A stretch of DNA of 13,235 nucleotides from Pseudomonadota bacterium (GCA_021823875.1 JAKAMD010000052.1:1-13235), one strand, 5' to 3'; counted from the stretch's first letter, positions 1 through 6,939 are shown. Notes: generated by a model not told the origin, from the letters alone. Numbers and translations are program-made.

Positions 1-411
1 CCGATCTTCGAAAAGGTCACGCTCGATATAGCCGCCGCGGTCGCGAAGGTTCAAAACGAACACGGCGTTTCGGTGCTCGGCTTCTGCTGGGGCGGCGGCG
101 TGATCGTGCGCGCGGCCGCCGAGCTCAAACTCAGGGGAGCGATCGCTTTCTACGGCACGCGGCTGCCGACCTATCTGCACCATCAGCCGAAATGCCCGCT
201 GCTGTTCCACTTCGGCGCCACTGATCCCAATTCGACGCCGGAAATCATCGAACAGGTGCGCAAGGCTTTTCCGACGGCCGAGACTTATATTTACGAAGCC
301 GGCCATGCCTTCGCCAACGAGGTTCGGCCGACTTATGTCGAAACGGCGGCCAAGACCGCGCGCAGCCGCACGATCGAATTCCTGAACAAGCAGCATCAAG
401 CCGCCAGCTGA
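1..411 (+). CDS. Dienelactone hydrolase family protein, 5'-truncated by window edge
   Basis: This is the C-terminal part of an alpha/beta-hydrolase of the dienelactone hydrolase (DLH) family. The frame is open from base 1, so the N-terminus lies outside the window. The nucleophile elbow reads G-F-C-W-G-G-G, with Cys at about bases 85-87. It is followed about 46 residues later by Asp in GATDPNSTPE and 27 residues after that by His in EAGHAFANE. The Cys-Asp-His order, spacing and the GHAFAN motif are typical of DLH enzymes, which open enol-lactones in chloroaromatic degradation or hydrolyse other small esters. Many family members have unknown substrates, so carboxymethylenebutenolidase activity is only a possibility. 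No signal peptide can be judged. The gene converges on a LysR gene 37 bp away and may or may not belong to that regulator's pathway. Family assignment is firm; substrate is not. Confidence 0.88.
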   Translation, partial: PIFEKVTLDIAAAVAKVQNEHGVSVLGFCWGGGVIVRAAAELKLRGAIAFYGTRLPTYLHHQPKCPLLFHFGATDPNSTPEIIEQVRKAFPTAETYIYEAGHAFANEVRPTYVETAAKTARSRTIEFLNKQHQAAS

Positions 412-425
412 GCACCGTCACATCG

Positions 426-443
426 TTGCGCGGCATCGCGCAA
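426..443. terminator. Hairpin between convergent genes, possible bidirectional terminator
   Basis: TTGCGCG and CGCGCAA form a perfect 7-bp stem around a GCAT loop, in the 37-bp gap between the convergent hydrolase and LysR genes. Neither strand has a U-tract after the stem, so this is not a canonical intrinsic terminator. The location supports a role at the 3' ends of both mRNAs. Confidence 0.4.
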
Positions 444-448
444 GCGGT

Positions 449-1360
449 TCAGAGCGCCTGGTAGACCGCTTTGATCTGCTTGCGCAGCCAGGCGTGCTTC
501 TGATCCTTGTCGTTGCGCGTCTGCCAGACCATGTTGGTGGCGATGTTGCCGACGTCGATCGGCACCGGACGCTTGGCCAGCCTGAAGGATTTCTCGAACA
601 CGTCGCAGGCCGGTTTGGTGAAAACGCCGATCATGTCGCTGCGCAGCAACAGATGCGGCACCGCCGTAAAATTCGTAACCGTCACCGCCGCATGTCGGTG
701 CAATCCGTAGCGCAGCAACAACTCGTCGAAGATCGCCCTGCGTTGACCCGTGGCGCTCACCACCAGATGCGGATAAGACAGCACTGAAGCGATATCGAAC
801 TTTACGCCCCGTTTCAGTAACGGATGATCGCGGCGGAACAGGCAATGAAGCTGGTCCTCCATTAATAATTCCGCATTCAAATGGGCCGGCACGTCGTCAA
901 ACCAGCCGAGTGCCAGATCGGATTGGTCGTCGTCGAGCATGTCCAGCGCCTGCTTGCGCTCGGTGGTCAGAACCTGCAGCGCCATCTTGGGTGCAAGCTT
1001 CTGCAAGCGCGCATAGAGCGGCGGCAACACCGCCAAGCTCAGCCGGTCCGGGGTGGTCAGCCGGAAAAAGCCGTTGGCGCGCGCCGGATCGAATTGCGGC
1101 TCCTCGGTGAGACAGCCCTCGACCAAGGCGATGGCCTCGCGTAGCGGCTCGCGGATCGCCTCGGCGCGCGGCGTCAGCTTGAAACCGTCCGGCCCACGCA
1201 CCAGCAGGTCGTCGCCAAGCAAGGCGCGCAACCGGTGCAGCGCGTTGCTAACTGCCGGTTGCGACCGGCCCAGCCGTTTGCCGGCGCGTGTTACGTTACG
1301 CTCGGCGAGCAGGGCGTCCAGCACTTTGAGCAAATTGAAGTCGACATTGCTGAGGTTCAC
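449..1360 (-). CDS. LysR-family transcriptional regulator
   Basis: This is a full-length (303 aa) LysR-type regulator. Residues about 1-60 form the winged helix-turn-helix: DFNLLKVLDALLAE leads in, followed by RNVTRAGKRLGRSQPAVSNA and HRLRALLGDDLLVR. The effector-binding periplasmic-binding-protein-like half covers about 90-300. The N-terminus (MNLSNVDFNLLK) resembles the NodD/PcpR-like branch. The start codon is GTG, with GAGG 9 nt upstream, and matches where the family begins. The gene is divergent from the Bug receptor/amidohydrolase operon across 193 bp, the usual arrangement of a LysR protein with its target. By inference it activates that operon in response to the imported compound or a breakdown product, and represses itself. 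The effector is unknown. Confidence 0.93.
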   Translation of the reverse strand: MNLSNVDFNLLKVLDALLAERNVTRAGKRLGRSQPAVSNALHRLRALLGDDLLVRGPDGFKLTPRAEAIREPLREAIALVEGCLTEEPQFDPARANGFFRLTTPDRLSLAVLPPLYARLQKLAPKMALQVLTTERKQALDMLDDDQSDLALGWFDDVPAHLNAELLMEDQLHCLFRRDHPLLKRGVKFDIASVLSYPHLVVSATGQRRAIFDELLLRYGLHRHAAVTVTNFTAVPHLLLRSDMIGVFTKPACDVFEKSFRLAKRPVPIDVGNIATNMVWQTRNDKDQKHAWLRKQIKAVYQAL

Positions 1361-1412
1361 GGGGGAGCGCCTCGTTTCGGAGTATCCATCGCATGAATGT
1401 CGCTTATTATTA

Positions 1413-1449
1413 TTATCAATTGGGAAAATAGAGAAGCCTTCCCTAATCT
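1413..1449 (+). promoter_or_regulatory. Candidate promoter and LysR-type site in divergent intergenic region
   Basis: An AT-rich island sits in the otherwise GC-rich 193-bp gap between the LysR gene and the Bug receptor gene. On the plus strand TTGGGA (1420-1425) and TAATCT (1444-1449) are separated by 18 nt and could be -35/-10 elements for the receptor operon. ATC-N9-AAT (1415-1429) partly fits the LysR T-N11-A / NodD ATC-N9-GAT pattern and overlaps the putative -35. The matches are imperfect and nothing was scored. The predicted 5' leader would be about 100 nt and contains an imperfect GC-rich hairpin at 1466-1486. Confidence 0.3.
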
Positions 1450-1556
1450 GGCCTCACGCACGCGGGCGCCGCGCCATCGCGGGCGCTGCGTCGTTTCGCG
1501 CCGCGACCGGCCGGTGAACCGGCGCCGGATCAGAAACTCAGCCCGGGAGGATCATG

Positions 1557-2543
1557 ATGACCGTCTCACGTCGAACCTTTATTGCCGCCCTTGGCGCCGC
1601 CCCCGCCGTCACTTTGCTGCCGGAGAGCGCCTTTGCCGCCTACCCCGACCGGCCGATCCATCTGATCGTGCCCTTCGCGGCCGGCGGCAATGCCGACGTG
1701 GTCGGCCGGCTGGTCGGCCATCAGGTGTCGCTACAGCTGAAGCAGACCGTGGTGGTCGAGAACCGCGGCGGCGGCGGCGGCGCCATCGGCGCCGAGTTCG
1801 TCGCGCATGCACGGCCGGATGGCTACACGCTCCTGGTCGCATCCAACGGACCAATGACCATCAACCCGCTGATGCATGCCCAACTCGGCTACAGCCCGCT
1901 CAAGGACTTTGTGGCCGTCGCGCTCACCAGCTATGTGCCGCACGCGCTGGTCATGGCCAACAAGGTCCAGGTCAAGACCCTCGCCGAACTGATCGCACAG
2001 TCGAAGAAGAAGGCGGTCACCATCGCGACCAGCGGCTTCGGCAGCGCTACCCACATGACGCTCGAGCGTTTGAAGGCCGCGACCGGCGCCAATTTCACCC
2101 ATGTGCCCTATCGCGGCGGTGGCGCCATGATGCCCGACCTGCTCAGCGGCGCCGTCGATGGCGCTATGACGGAACTCTCCACCGCACTGCAACTGCACAA
2201 GGGTGGCAAGGCGCACATCCTTGCCGTGGCCTCAGCACACCGCTCCAAGCTCGCGCCTGACATTGCGACCTTCATCGAGAGCGGCGTGAAGAACTTCACC
2301 GCGCAAAGCTTCATCGGCATCGTTGCGCCGGCGAAGACTCCGGCGGCGGTCGTGACGCAGCTGCAGAATGCGGTTGAAAAAGGATTGAGCCCCGACAGCG
2401 ATGCGGTTAAACGCCTGATCGGCCTGGGCGCCGAAATCGCCACGCCTGAGCAGATGACGTCGAAAGGCTTCGCGGCCTTCCTCCGCAACGACACTGAAAA
2501 CATGCAACAGGCCGCCAAGCTGGCGGGCATTAAGCCGAAATGA
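1557..2543 (+). CDS. Tripartite tricarboxylate transporter (TTT) substrate-binding receptor, Bug/TctC family
   Basis: This is a periplasmic receptor of the Bug (TctC-like) family, which binds carboxylates and other small organic solutes. GGGAGG precedes two adjacent ATG codons. The second (1557) is 6 nt from it and is preferred; 1554 is only 3 nt away. The product is 328 aa, a normal family length. The N-terminus has a twin-arginine motif (S-R-R-T-F-I, residues 4-9), a hydrophobic stretch and a likely cut after ESAFA (about residue 27). The mature start Y-P-D-R-P-I-H-L-I-V-P-F-A-A-G-G is the family hallmark. No TctA/TctB membrane genes are in the window, so this may be an orphan receptor of the kind abundant in some proteobacteria, working with a permease elsewhere or sensing its ligand. 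The stop overlaps the next gene's start (ATGA), so the two are probably co-translated. Confidence 0.93.
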   Translation: MTVSRRTFIAALGAAPAVTLLPESAFAAYPDRPIHLIVPFAAGGNADVVGRLVGHQVSLQLKQTVVVENRGGGGGAIGAEFVAHARPDGYTLLVASNGPMTINPLMHAQLGYSPLKDFVAVALTSYVPHALVMANKVQVKTLAELIAQSKKKAVTIATSGFGSATHMTLERLKAATGANFTHVPYRGGGAMMPDLLSGAVDGAMTELSTALQLHKGGKAHILAVASAHRSKLAPDIATFIESGVKNFTAQSFIGIVAPAKTPAAVVTQLQNAVEKGLSPDSDAVKRLIGLGAEIATPEQMTSKGFAAFLRNDTENMQQAAKLAGIKPK

Positions 2544-3388
2544 GCCAAACACTGCCGCGCGGCGCCTGCGACTGTCACTGCCATGTGTTCGGTCCCGCCG
2601 CGCGGTTTCCTTACGCCGAGCCGCGCAGCTACACCCCAGACGATGCGCCGTTCGAGGCCTATATCGCGCATCTCGACCGGCTCGGCTGCGCGCGCGGCGT
2701 CTTAATACAGCCGAGCGCTTATGGCCGCGACAACGCCGCCATGCTCGACGCGCTTGCCCGCGCACCGCAGCGCCTACGCGGCGTTGCGGTGGGCGGCGCG
2801 GAGCTGACCCGCGAGACCCTGCAGCAATGGCATGCCGCCGGCATCCGCGGCCTGCGCGCCAACGAATTCCGCCGCGACGGCAAGCCCTATTACAGCAACG
2901 GCGTCCGGCTCGCCGACATCGAGCCGCTCTATGGCGTCATGGCCGAGCTTGGCTGGCATTTGCAGCTGTGGATCGATACCCGCGACTTGCCGGAGCTGGA
3001 ACCGGCGCTGGCGCGCGTGCCGGTGCCGGTCGTGGTCGATCACATGGGCCGCATGGAGCATCGCCACGGCACGCGGCATCCCGGCTTCCAGGCGCTGGTG
3101 CGCGGCGTCGGCGAAGGCCGGCTGTGGTCGAAAGTCTCGGGCACCTACCGGCTGGGCGCCACGCCTCCCGACTACCTCGAAGCCAAGCCGTTCCACGACG
3201 CCCTGCTCGCCGCCAATCCGGCGAACCTCCTCTGGGGCAGCGACTGGCCGCATCCACGCCCGGAAGGACCGCTGCCCGACGCGGTGCGGCTGTTACAGGT
3301 CTTCCTCGATTGGACACCACGCGAACAGGATCGCCGCGCCATCCTGTCGGACAATCCAGCGCGGCTCTATGATTTCCCACCGCCCTGA
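2540..3388 (+). CDS. Amidohydrolase-family metal-dependent hydrolase, 2-pyrone-4,6-dicarboxylate lactonase (LigI)-like
   Basis: This 282-aa TIM-barrel hydrolase belongs to the amidohydrolase-related (PF04909-type) group. The metal/active-site signature is D-C-H-C-H-V-F-G-P (His13, His15), DHMGR (His168), SKVSG (Lys198) and LWGSDWPHP (Asp235). The FPYAEPRSYTP stretch, the DHMG motif and the final DNPARLYDF closely resemble LigI, which hydrolyses 2-pyrone-4,6-dicarboxylate in protocatechuate 4,5-cleavage and lignin breakdown. The same fold also includes D-galactarolactone isomerases and uncharacterised lactonases, so the substrate is open. It has no export signal and should be cytoplasmic. Its ATG overlaps the receptor's stop (ATGA) and lacks its own good ribosome-binding site, which implies translational coupling. 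By inference the imported ligand, or a product of it, is its substrate. It ends 18 bp from convergent parC with no clear terminator between. Confidence 0.85.
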   Translation: MSQTLPRGACDCHCHVFGPAARFPYAEPRSYTPDDAPFEAYIAHLDRLGCARGVLIQPSAYGRDNAAMLDALARAPQRLRGVAVGGAELTRETLQQWHAAGIRGLRANEFRRDGKPYYSNGVRLADIEPLYGVMAELGWHLQLWIDTRDLPELEPALARVPVPVVVDHMGRMEHRHGTRHPGFQALVRGVGEGRLWSKVSGTYRLGATPPDYLEAKPFHDALLAANPANLLWGSDWPHPRPEGPLPDAVRLLQVFLDWTPREQDRRAILSDNPARLYDFPPP

Positions 3389-3406
3389 CGGCGCGGCAAA
3401 AATCAC

Positions 3407-5689
3407 CTACTCGTCGTCACCGTTGGTCTTGCCGCCGCCCGGCGGCGCGCGGAACGTGTTGCTCTTGGGGAAGCCTTTCGGCGCAATGCGGCCGGCTGCG
3501 GCCCGGTCGCCGCGCCAATCTTTCAACTCCTTCATCGGCAAGTTGAAACTGCGGCCCGCGCTGTCGGTCCAGTTCAGGCCCTCGCCGGCGTCGAAGGTGG
3601 TGATATCCGACATGCCCTTCTGCAGATAGCGCTGCAGCCGTACGCCGCGGCCGCGGTTCATCTCCGGCACCTGGTCGAGCTTGAAAATCAACATCTTGCG
3701 GTTTTCGCCGATGGCCGAGACGTGATCGCCGCCGACAATGGTCATGGCAGCGGCCTTGTCGGGCGCTTTCAGGTTGAGCACTTGCTTGCCCTTGCGGGTG
3801 GTGCCGAGCACCTCGTTTTCGGGCACGATGAAACCGTTGCCGGCATAGCTTGCCACCAGGAACTTGCGGCCGCCCTCATAGGCGAGCGCCGCAACCACCT
3901 CGGCATCCTGTTCGAGATCGATGGACAGCCGCAAGGGTTCGCCATGCCCGCGGCCGCCGGGAAGCTTCGACGCCTCGATGGTGTAGAAGCGCCCGTTCGA
4001 GCCGAAGATCAGCACCTTTGCGGTGGTCTCAGTCGGAAACGCGAACTTCAAGCTGTCGCCCGCCTTGAAGGCCACACCGGACAGGTCGGCGACGTGGCCG
4101 CGCAGCGCGCGGATCCAACCTTTGTCCGAGACCACCACGGTGATCGGCTCGCGCACCACCATGGCCTCTTCGATCGCGGCCTCGTCGTGCTCGGGCGCCT
4201 CGGCGAACTGGGTACGGCGGCGGCCAAGATCGGTCTTGGGGCCGAACTTCTCCTTCAGCTCCTTGATCTCGCCGGCGATAGTCTTCCATTGCTGCTCGGT
4301 CGAGCCGATGAGGCTCTTGAGCTTCTTCAACTCCTCGCGCAGCGCCTTATCTTCGGCACGGATCTCCATCTCCTCGAGCTTGCGCAAATTGCGTAAGCGC
4401 ATATTGAGGATGGCTTCCGCCTGCACCTCGGTGAGATTGAAGGTCTTCATCAGGACGGGCTTGGGCTCGTCCTGCGTCCGGATGATCTTGATGACCTTGT
4501 CGAGGTTGAGATAGGCGACCAGGAAACCGCCGAGCACCTCCAGGCGATGCTCGATCTTGCCCTGGCGGAATTTCGAGCGCCGCACCAGCACGTCGCGGCG
4601 GTGGTCGAGCCATTCGCGCAACACCTCGGCGAGCCCCATCACCATGGGGATGCGGCCCTTGGAGAGCACGTTCATGTTGAGCGGAATGCGGCTTTCGAGC
4701 TCGGTGAGCTTGAACAGCGATTCCATCAGCAGGCCGGCCTCGACCGAACGCGAACGCGGCTCGATCACCAGGCGGATGTCGTCGGCCGATTCATCACGCA
4801 CGTCGGCGATCAGCGGCAGCTTCTTCTCGTTGATCAGCTCGGCGATCTTCTCGACCAAGCGCGATTTCTGTACTAGCCAGGGGATCTCGGTCACCACGAT
4901 GACATAGGTGCCGCGGCCGGTGTCCTCGGTTTCCCATTTGGCACGCACGCGGAACGAACCGCGGCCGGTATTGTAGGCTTCGGCGATCGTCTCCGGCGTA
5001 TCAACGATCACGCCGCCCGTCGGGAAATCCGGACCTTTGACGTATTTGAGCAGCGTCATACTGCGCGCATTGGGATTGCCGATCAGGAACAGCGCCGCAT
5101 CGCATAGTTCGACGATGTTGTGCGGCGGGATGGCGGTCGCCATGCCGACCGCGATGCCCTGTGAACCGTTGGCGAGCAGATTGGGAAAAGCCGCCGGCAG
5201 CACCACCGGCTCCTCGCCGGTGCCGTCATAGGTCGGGCGGAAGTCGACCGCATCCTCGTCGATGCCGTCGATGAGAAGCCGCGCCACCTCGGTCAGCCGC
5301 GACTCGGTGTAGCGCATGGCGGCGGGGTTATCGCCGTCGATATTGCCGAAATTCCCCTGCCCGTCGATCAGCGGATAGCGCTGGGCGAAGTCCTGCGCCA
5401 GACGCACCATGGCGTCGTAGATCGCCTGGTCGCCGTGCGGATGGAAATTACCCATCACGTCGCCGACCACCTTGGCCGACTTCTTGAAGGCGGCGCCGGG
5501 ATCGAGCCTGAGCAGCCGCATGCCGTAGAGGATGCGGCGGTGTACCGGCTTGAGGCCGTCCCGCGCGTCCGGCAGCGCGCGGTTCATGATGGTGGAGAGC
5601 GCATAGGCGAGGTAGCGCTCTTCCAGCGCATCGCGCAGCGCCACCTCTTCAACTTCGCCCTTTTCCGGGGGAATCAATCGTTTGTTCAT
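3407..5689 (-). CDS. parC: DNA topoisomerase IV subunit A
   Basis: This is the DNA-cleaving subunit of topoisomerase IV, which with ParE decatenates daughter chromosomes and relaxes supercoils. The product is 760 aa if it starts at MNKRLIPPE (5689), the position that fits family alignments. In-frame starts at 5719 (ATG) and 5725 (TTG) would add 10-12 residues that look unrelated to ParC. The breakage-reunion domain is clear: ALPDARDGLKPVHRRILYGM (39-57), the HPHGD helix (83-87) and the catalytic Arg-Tyr in AAMRYTE (Tyr127). A coiled-coil-like connector covers about residues 430-480, and a degenerate beta-pinwheel C-terminal domain follows. The length and the lack of a canonical QRRGGKG GyrA box argue for ParC over GyrA. 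No Shine-Dalgarno sequence precedes the start; see the promoter entry. The residue equivalent to E. coli ParC Ser80 is Gln88. The downstream neighbour is the convergent amidohydrolase gene. Confidence 0.95.
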   Translation of the reverse strand: MNKRLIPPEKGEVEEVALRDALEERYLAYALSTIMNRALPDARDGLKPVHRRILYGMRLLRLDPGAAFKKSAKVVGDVMGNFHPHGDQAIYDAMVRLAQDFAQRYPLIDGQGNFGNIDGDNPAAMRYTESRLTEVARLLIDGIDEDAVDFRPTYDGTGEEPVVLPAAFPNLLANGSQGIAVGMATAIPPHNIVELCDAALFLIGNPNARSMTLLKYVKGPDFPTGGVIVDTPETIAEAYNTGRGSFRVRAKWETEDTGRGTYVIVVTEIPWLVQKSRLVEKIAELINEKKLPLIADVRDESADDIRLVIEPRSRSVEAGLLMESLFKLTELESRIPLNMNVLSKGRIPMVMGLAEVLREWLDHRRDVLVRRSKFRQGKIEHRLEVLGGFLVAYLNLDKVIKIIRTQDEPKPVLMKTFNLTEVQAEAILNMRLRNLRKLEEMEIRAEDKALREELKKLKSLIGSTEQQWKTIAGEIKELKEKFGPKTDLGRRRTQFAEAPEHDEAAIEEAMVVREPITVVVSDKGWIRALRGHVADLSGVAFKAGDSLKFAFPTETTAKVLIFGSNGRFYTIEASKLPGGRGHGEPLRLSIDLEQDAEVVAALAYEGGRKFLVASYAGNGFIVPENEVLGTTRKGKQVLNLKAPDKAAAMTIVGGDHVSAIGENRKMLIFKLDQVPEMNRGRGVRLQRYLQKGMSDITTFDAGEGLNWTDSAGRSFNLPMKELKDWRGDRAAAGRIAPKGFPKSNTFRAPPGGGKTNGDDE

Positions 5690-5696
5690 GGTAAGA

Positions 5697-5725
5697 TAGC
5701 TAATGCCGGACGCCGCCATGAACAA
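5697..5725 (-). promoter_or_regulatory. Candidate parC promoter producing a leaderless mRNA
   Basis: On the minus strand TTGTTC (5725-5720) and TAGCTA (5702-5697) are separated by 17 nt. The -10 element ends 7 nt before the chosen parC ATG, so transcription would begin at or next to the start codon. This fits the absence of a Shine-Dalgarno sequence (the preceding bases are TCTTACC). The hexamers are only partial matches to sigma-70 consensus. Confidence 0.27.
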
Positions 5726-5855
5726 GCGATGAACGGGCCGGCCAGCGCAGGTTGGGAATCAATCAGTAGCCTCTCGATGCCCTGAATGCGGACCGTTGCG
5801 GCGGGCGGTTGTCCGATCCGTACCGGACTGTCACCATAGAACGGAGGAACGAAAG

Positions 5856-6125
5856 ATGCGAAAGATCGTGCTCTCGGCGCTTTTCGCCGCTGGAATCGGG
5901 CTTGCCGGCGTAACCGGCGCAGCCGCCGCCCCGGCCTCACCGGCACCCTATAGCGCCGTGCCCGCGGCCTCGATGATCATCCCCGCCCAAGTCATCATTG
6001 TCGGCCCGCGGCACCACTATCGCTACCGCCATCGCGTCTGCCGCCCCGTGCGCCGGTGCTGGACCACCCCCTACGGCCGTGTGGTCTGCCGCGTCCACAC
6101 CGTCTGCCATTGGCGCCGGTGGTAG
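5856..6125 (+). CDS. Small secreted basic four-cysteine protein, function unknown
   Basis: I do not recognise a named family. The ATG at 5856 has GGAGG 8 nt upstream, a better start than an in-frame ATG 60 nt earlier, and gives 89 aa. Residues 1-25 are a typical Sec signal peptide (MRKIVLSALFAAGIGLAG, then VTGAAAA) with cleavage likely after the alanine run. A short Pro/Ala/Ile segment follows, then a tail rich in Arg, His and Tyr (RHHYRYRHR) with four cysteines spaced C-x5-C-x9-C-x5-C. The two pairs look like repeated units, VCRPVRRC and VCRVHTVC, each followed closely by Trp. Small His/Arg/Tyr-rich exported peptides of this style are common in Bradyrhizobium relatives, mostly uncharacterised. 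The cysteines would favour disulfides in the periplasm; metal binding by His/Cys is another possibility. The gene stands alone: divergent from parC, convergent with recO. Confidence 0.72.
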   Translation: MRKIVLSALFAAGIGLAGVTGAAAAPASPAPYSAVPAASMIIPAQVIIVGPRHHYRYRHRVCRPVRRCWTTPYGRVVCRVHTVCHWRRW

Positions 6126-6132
6126 GTTTGCT

Positions 6133-6149
6133 GCCGGTCCGGCTTTTTT
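6133..6149 (+). terminator. Weak intrinsic terminator after the small secreted protein gene
   Basis: The GC-rich self-complementary stretch GCCGGTCCGGC (6133-6143) is followed at once by six T (6144-6149), 8 nt past the stop. The stem is short (4 bp with a GTC loop). The T-run overlaps the recO stop codon on the other strand. Position and T-run support termination; the small stem lowers confidence. Confidence 0.42.
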
Positions 6150-6882
6150 AGGCCACTGTCGTAAGCGCGCGGTTGAGCGCCGCGATGAAGTGCGCGCGCT
6201 CATCGGCGAGCACCAACCCGCGCGGCTCCAGGACGTGGCGGGTCAGGAAATAGCCGGTCAACGCGAAGCCGTTGGCGAGATCGCCACTTGCGGCCGGCGC
6301 ATCATCATCCCGCAAGAAATCCGGCAGCTGCAGCAGCCGGTCGGCGTAAGGCGCGCCCGCCTCACGCGACACCGCCCGCCCCGATTTGGGCGAGACATAG
6401 ACGAGATCGGCGCGCGTACCGGTTGCCGCACATGACGCCAGATCAAGGCCGAAGCCGAGTTCGGCCAACAACTGCAACTCGAAGCGCACCACCATGGGTG
6501 CCGCCCAGACCGGATCATCGAGCCGGTCGAGGATCGTCATCAGTGCCGCATAGAGATTTTCGTGCGGATCACGCTCAGGCAACAGCCGCATCAGTGCGGC
6601 GAGATGGGTGACGCCATAGATCGCGTGCGCCGCGCCGAAGAAACCGGCAGCACGCAACTGCAGTCCCTCCACCGTGTAATTGCCGAGATGCTCGTCGAGC
6701 CGCGCCCGCCAGCTGACACTCACGCTGTTGCCGGGCTGCAGGATCGGCTTCATGCGCGAGCCGAAGGCGCCGCGCACCAGACCGAGATGACGCCCGTGTT
6801 CGCGCGTCATCAGCTCGAGGATGCCGCTCGCCTCCCCGTGCCGCTTGACGCCGAGCACGATCCCTTCATCGGTCCATTGCAT
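6148..6882 (-). CDS. recO: DNA repair protein RecO
   Basis: RecO (244 aa, normal length) is a recombination mediator. With RecR it helps RecA displace SSB on single-stranded DNA at gaps, and it can anneal strands. The N-terminal OB-fold covers about residues 1-80 (MQWTDEGIVLGVKRHGEASG, then RGAFGSRMKPILQPGN). The C-terminal helical domain includes the family signature ELGFGLDL-x2-CAATG (141-155) and YVSPKSGRAVS. Of the zinc-finger cysteines found in some RecO proteins only Cys151 is present, so zinc binding is unlikely. It is the last gene of the rsh-pdxJ-acpS-lepB-rnc-era run, separated from era by 143 bp of palindromic repeats. The nearest purine-rich ribosome-binding candidate, GAGG, lies 10 nt before the ATG and is part of the repeat unit. 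Confidence 0.95.
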   Translation of the reverse strand: MQWTDEGIVLGVKRHGEASGILELMTREHGRHLGLVRGAFGSRMKPILQPGNSVSVSWRARLDEHLGNYTVEGLQLRAAGFFGAAHAIYGVTHLAALMRLLPERDPHENLYAALMTILDRLDDPVWAAPMVVRFELQLLAELGFGLDLASCAATGTRADLVYVSPKSGRAVSREAGAPYADRLLQLPDFLRDDDAPAASGDLANGFALTGYFLTRHVLEPRGLVLADERAHFIAALNRALTTVA

Positions 6883-6892
6883 TTTCGTAACG

Positions 6893-6939
6893 CCTCATCC
6901 TTCGAGACGCGCTCCTTCGGAGCGCTCCTCAGGATGAGG
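6893..6939. repeat. Palindromic intergenic repeat unit A (REP-like)
   Basis: The unit has outer arms CCTCATCCT (6893-6901) and AGGATGAGG (6931-6939), 9 bp and perfect, plus an inner perfect 7-bp stem GCGCTCC/GGAGCGC (6909-6915, 6919-6925). A GAG/CTC pair between them can extend it to one long hairpin. The tip can be read as a C(UUCG)G tetraloop, a very stable RNA cap. It is in the transcribed era-recO gap. From memory, similar CCTCATCC/GGATGAGG palindromes are widespread in Bradyrhizobium and Rhodopseudomonas genomes, but copy number here was not checked. Confidence 0.8.

Noticed and set aside
1397..2260. 287-codon plus-strand frame overlapping the receptor gene
   Set aside because: An Arg-rich frame-shifted shadow of the Bug receptor; it also starts inside the presumed promoter region.
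3386..3409. Possible terminator between the amidohydrolase and parC
   Set aside because: The 18-bp gap gives at most a 4-bp stem, and the A/T-run is on the wrong side for a terminator of either gene.
3722..4396. 224-codon frame antisense to parC, and others like it (4023-4514, 4547-4876)
   Set aside because: Antisense shadows of an intact parC with no independent signals.
5811..5828. GTCCG/CGGAC short inverted repeat before the small secreted protein gene
   Set aside because: Only 5 bp with an 8-nt loop; expected by chance in this base composition.
5796..5855. Upstream ATG extending the small secreted protein
   Set aside because: It would put 20 polar residues before a perfect signal peptide and lacks a ribosome-binding site; the ATG at 5856 has GGAGG at ideal spacing.
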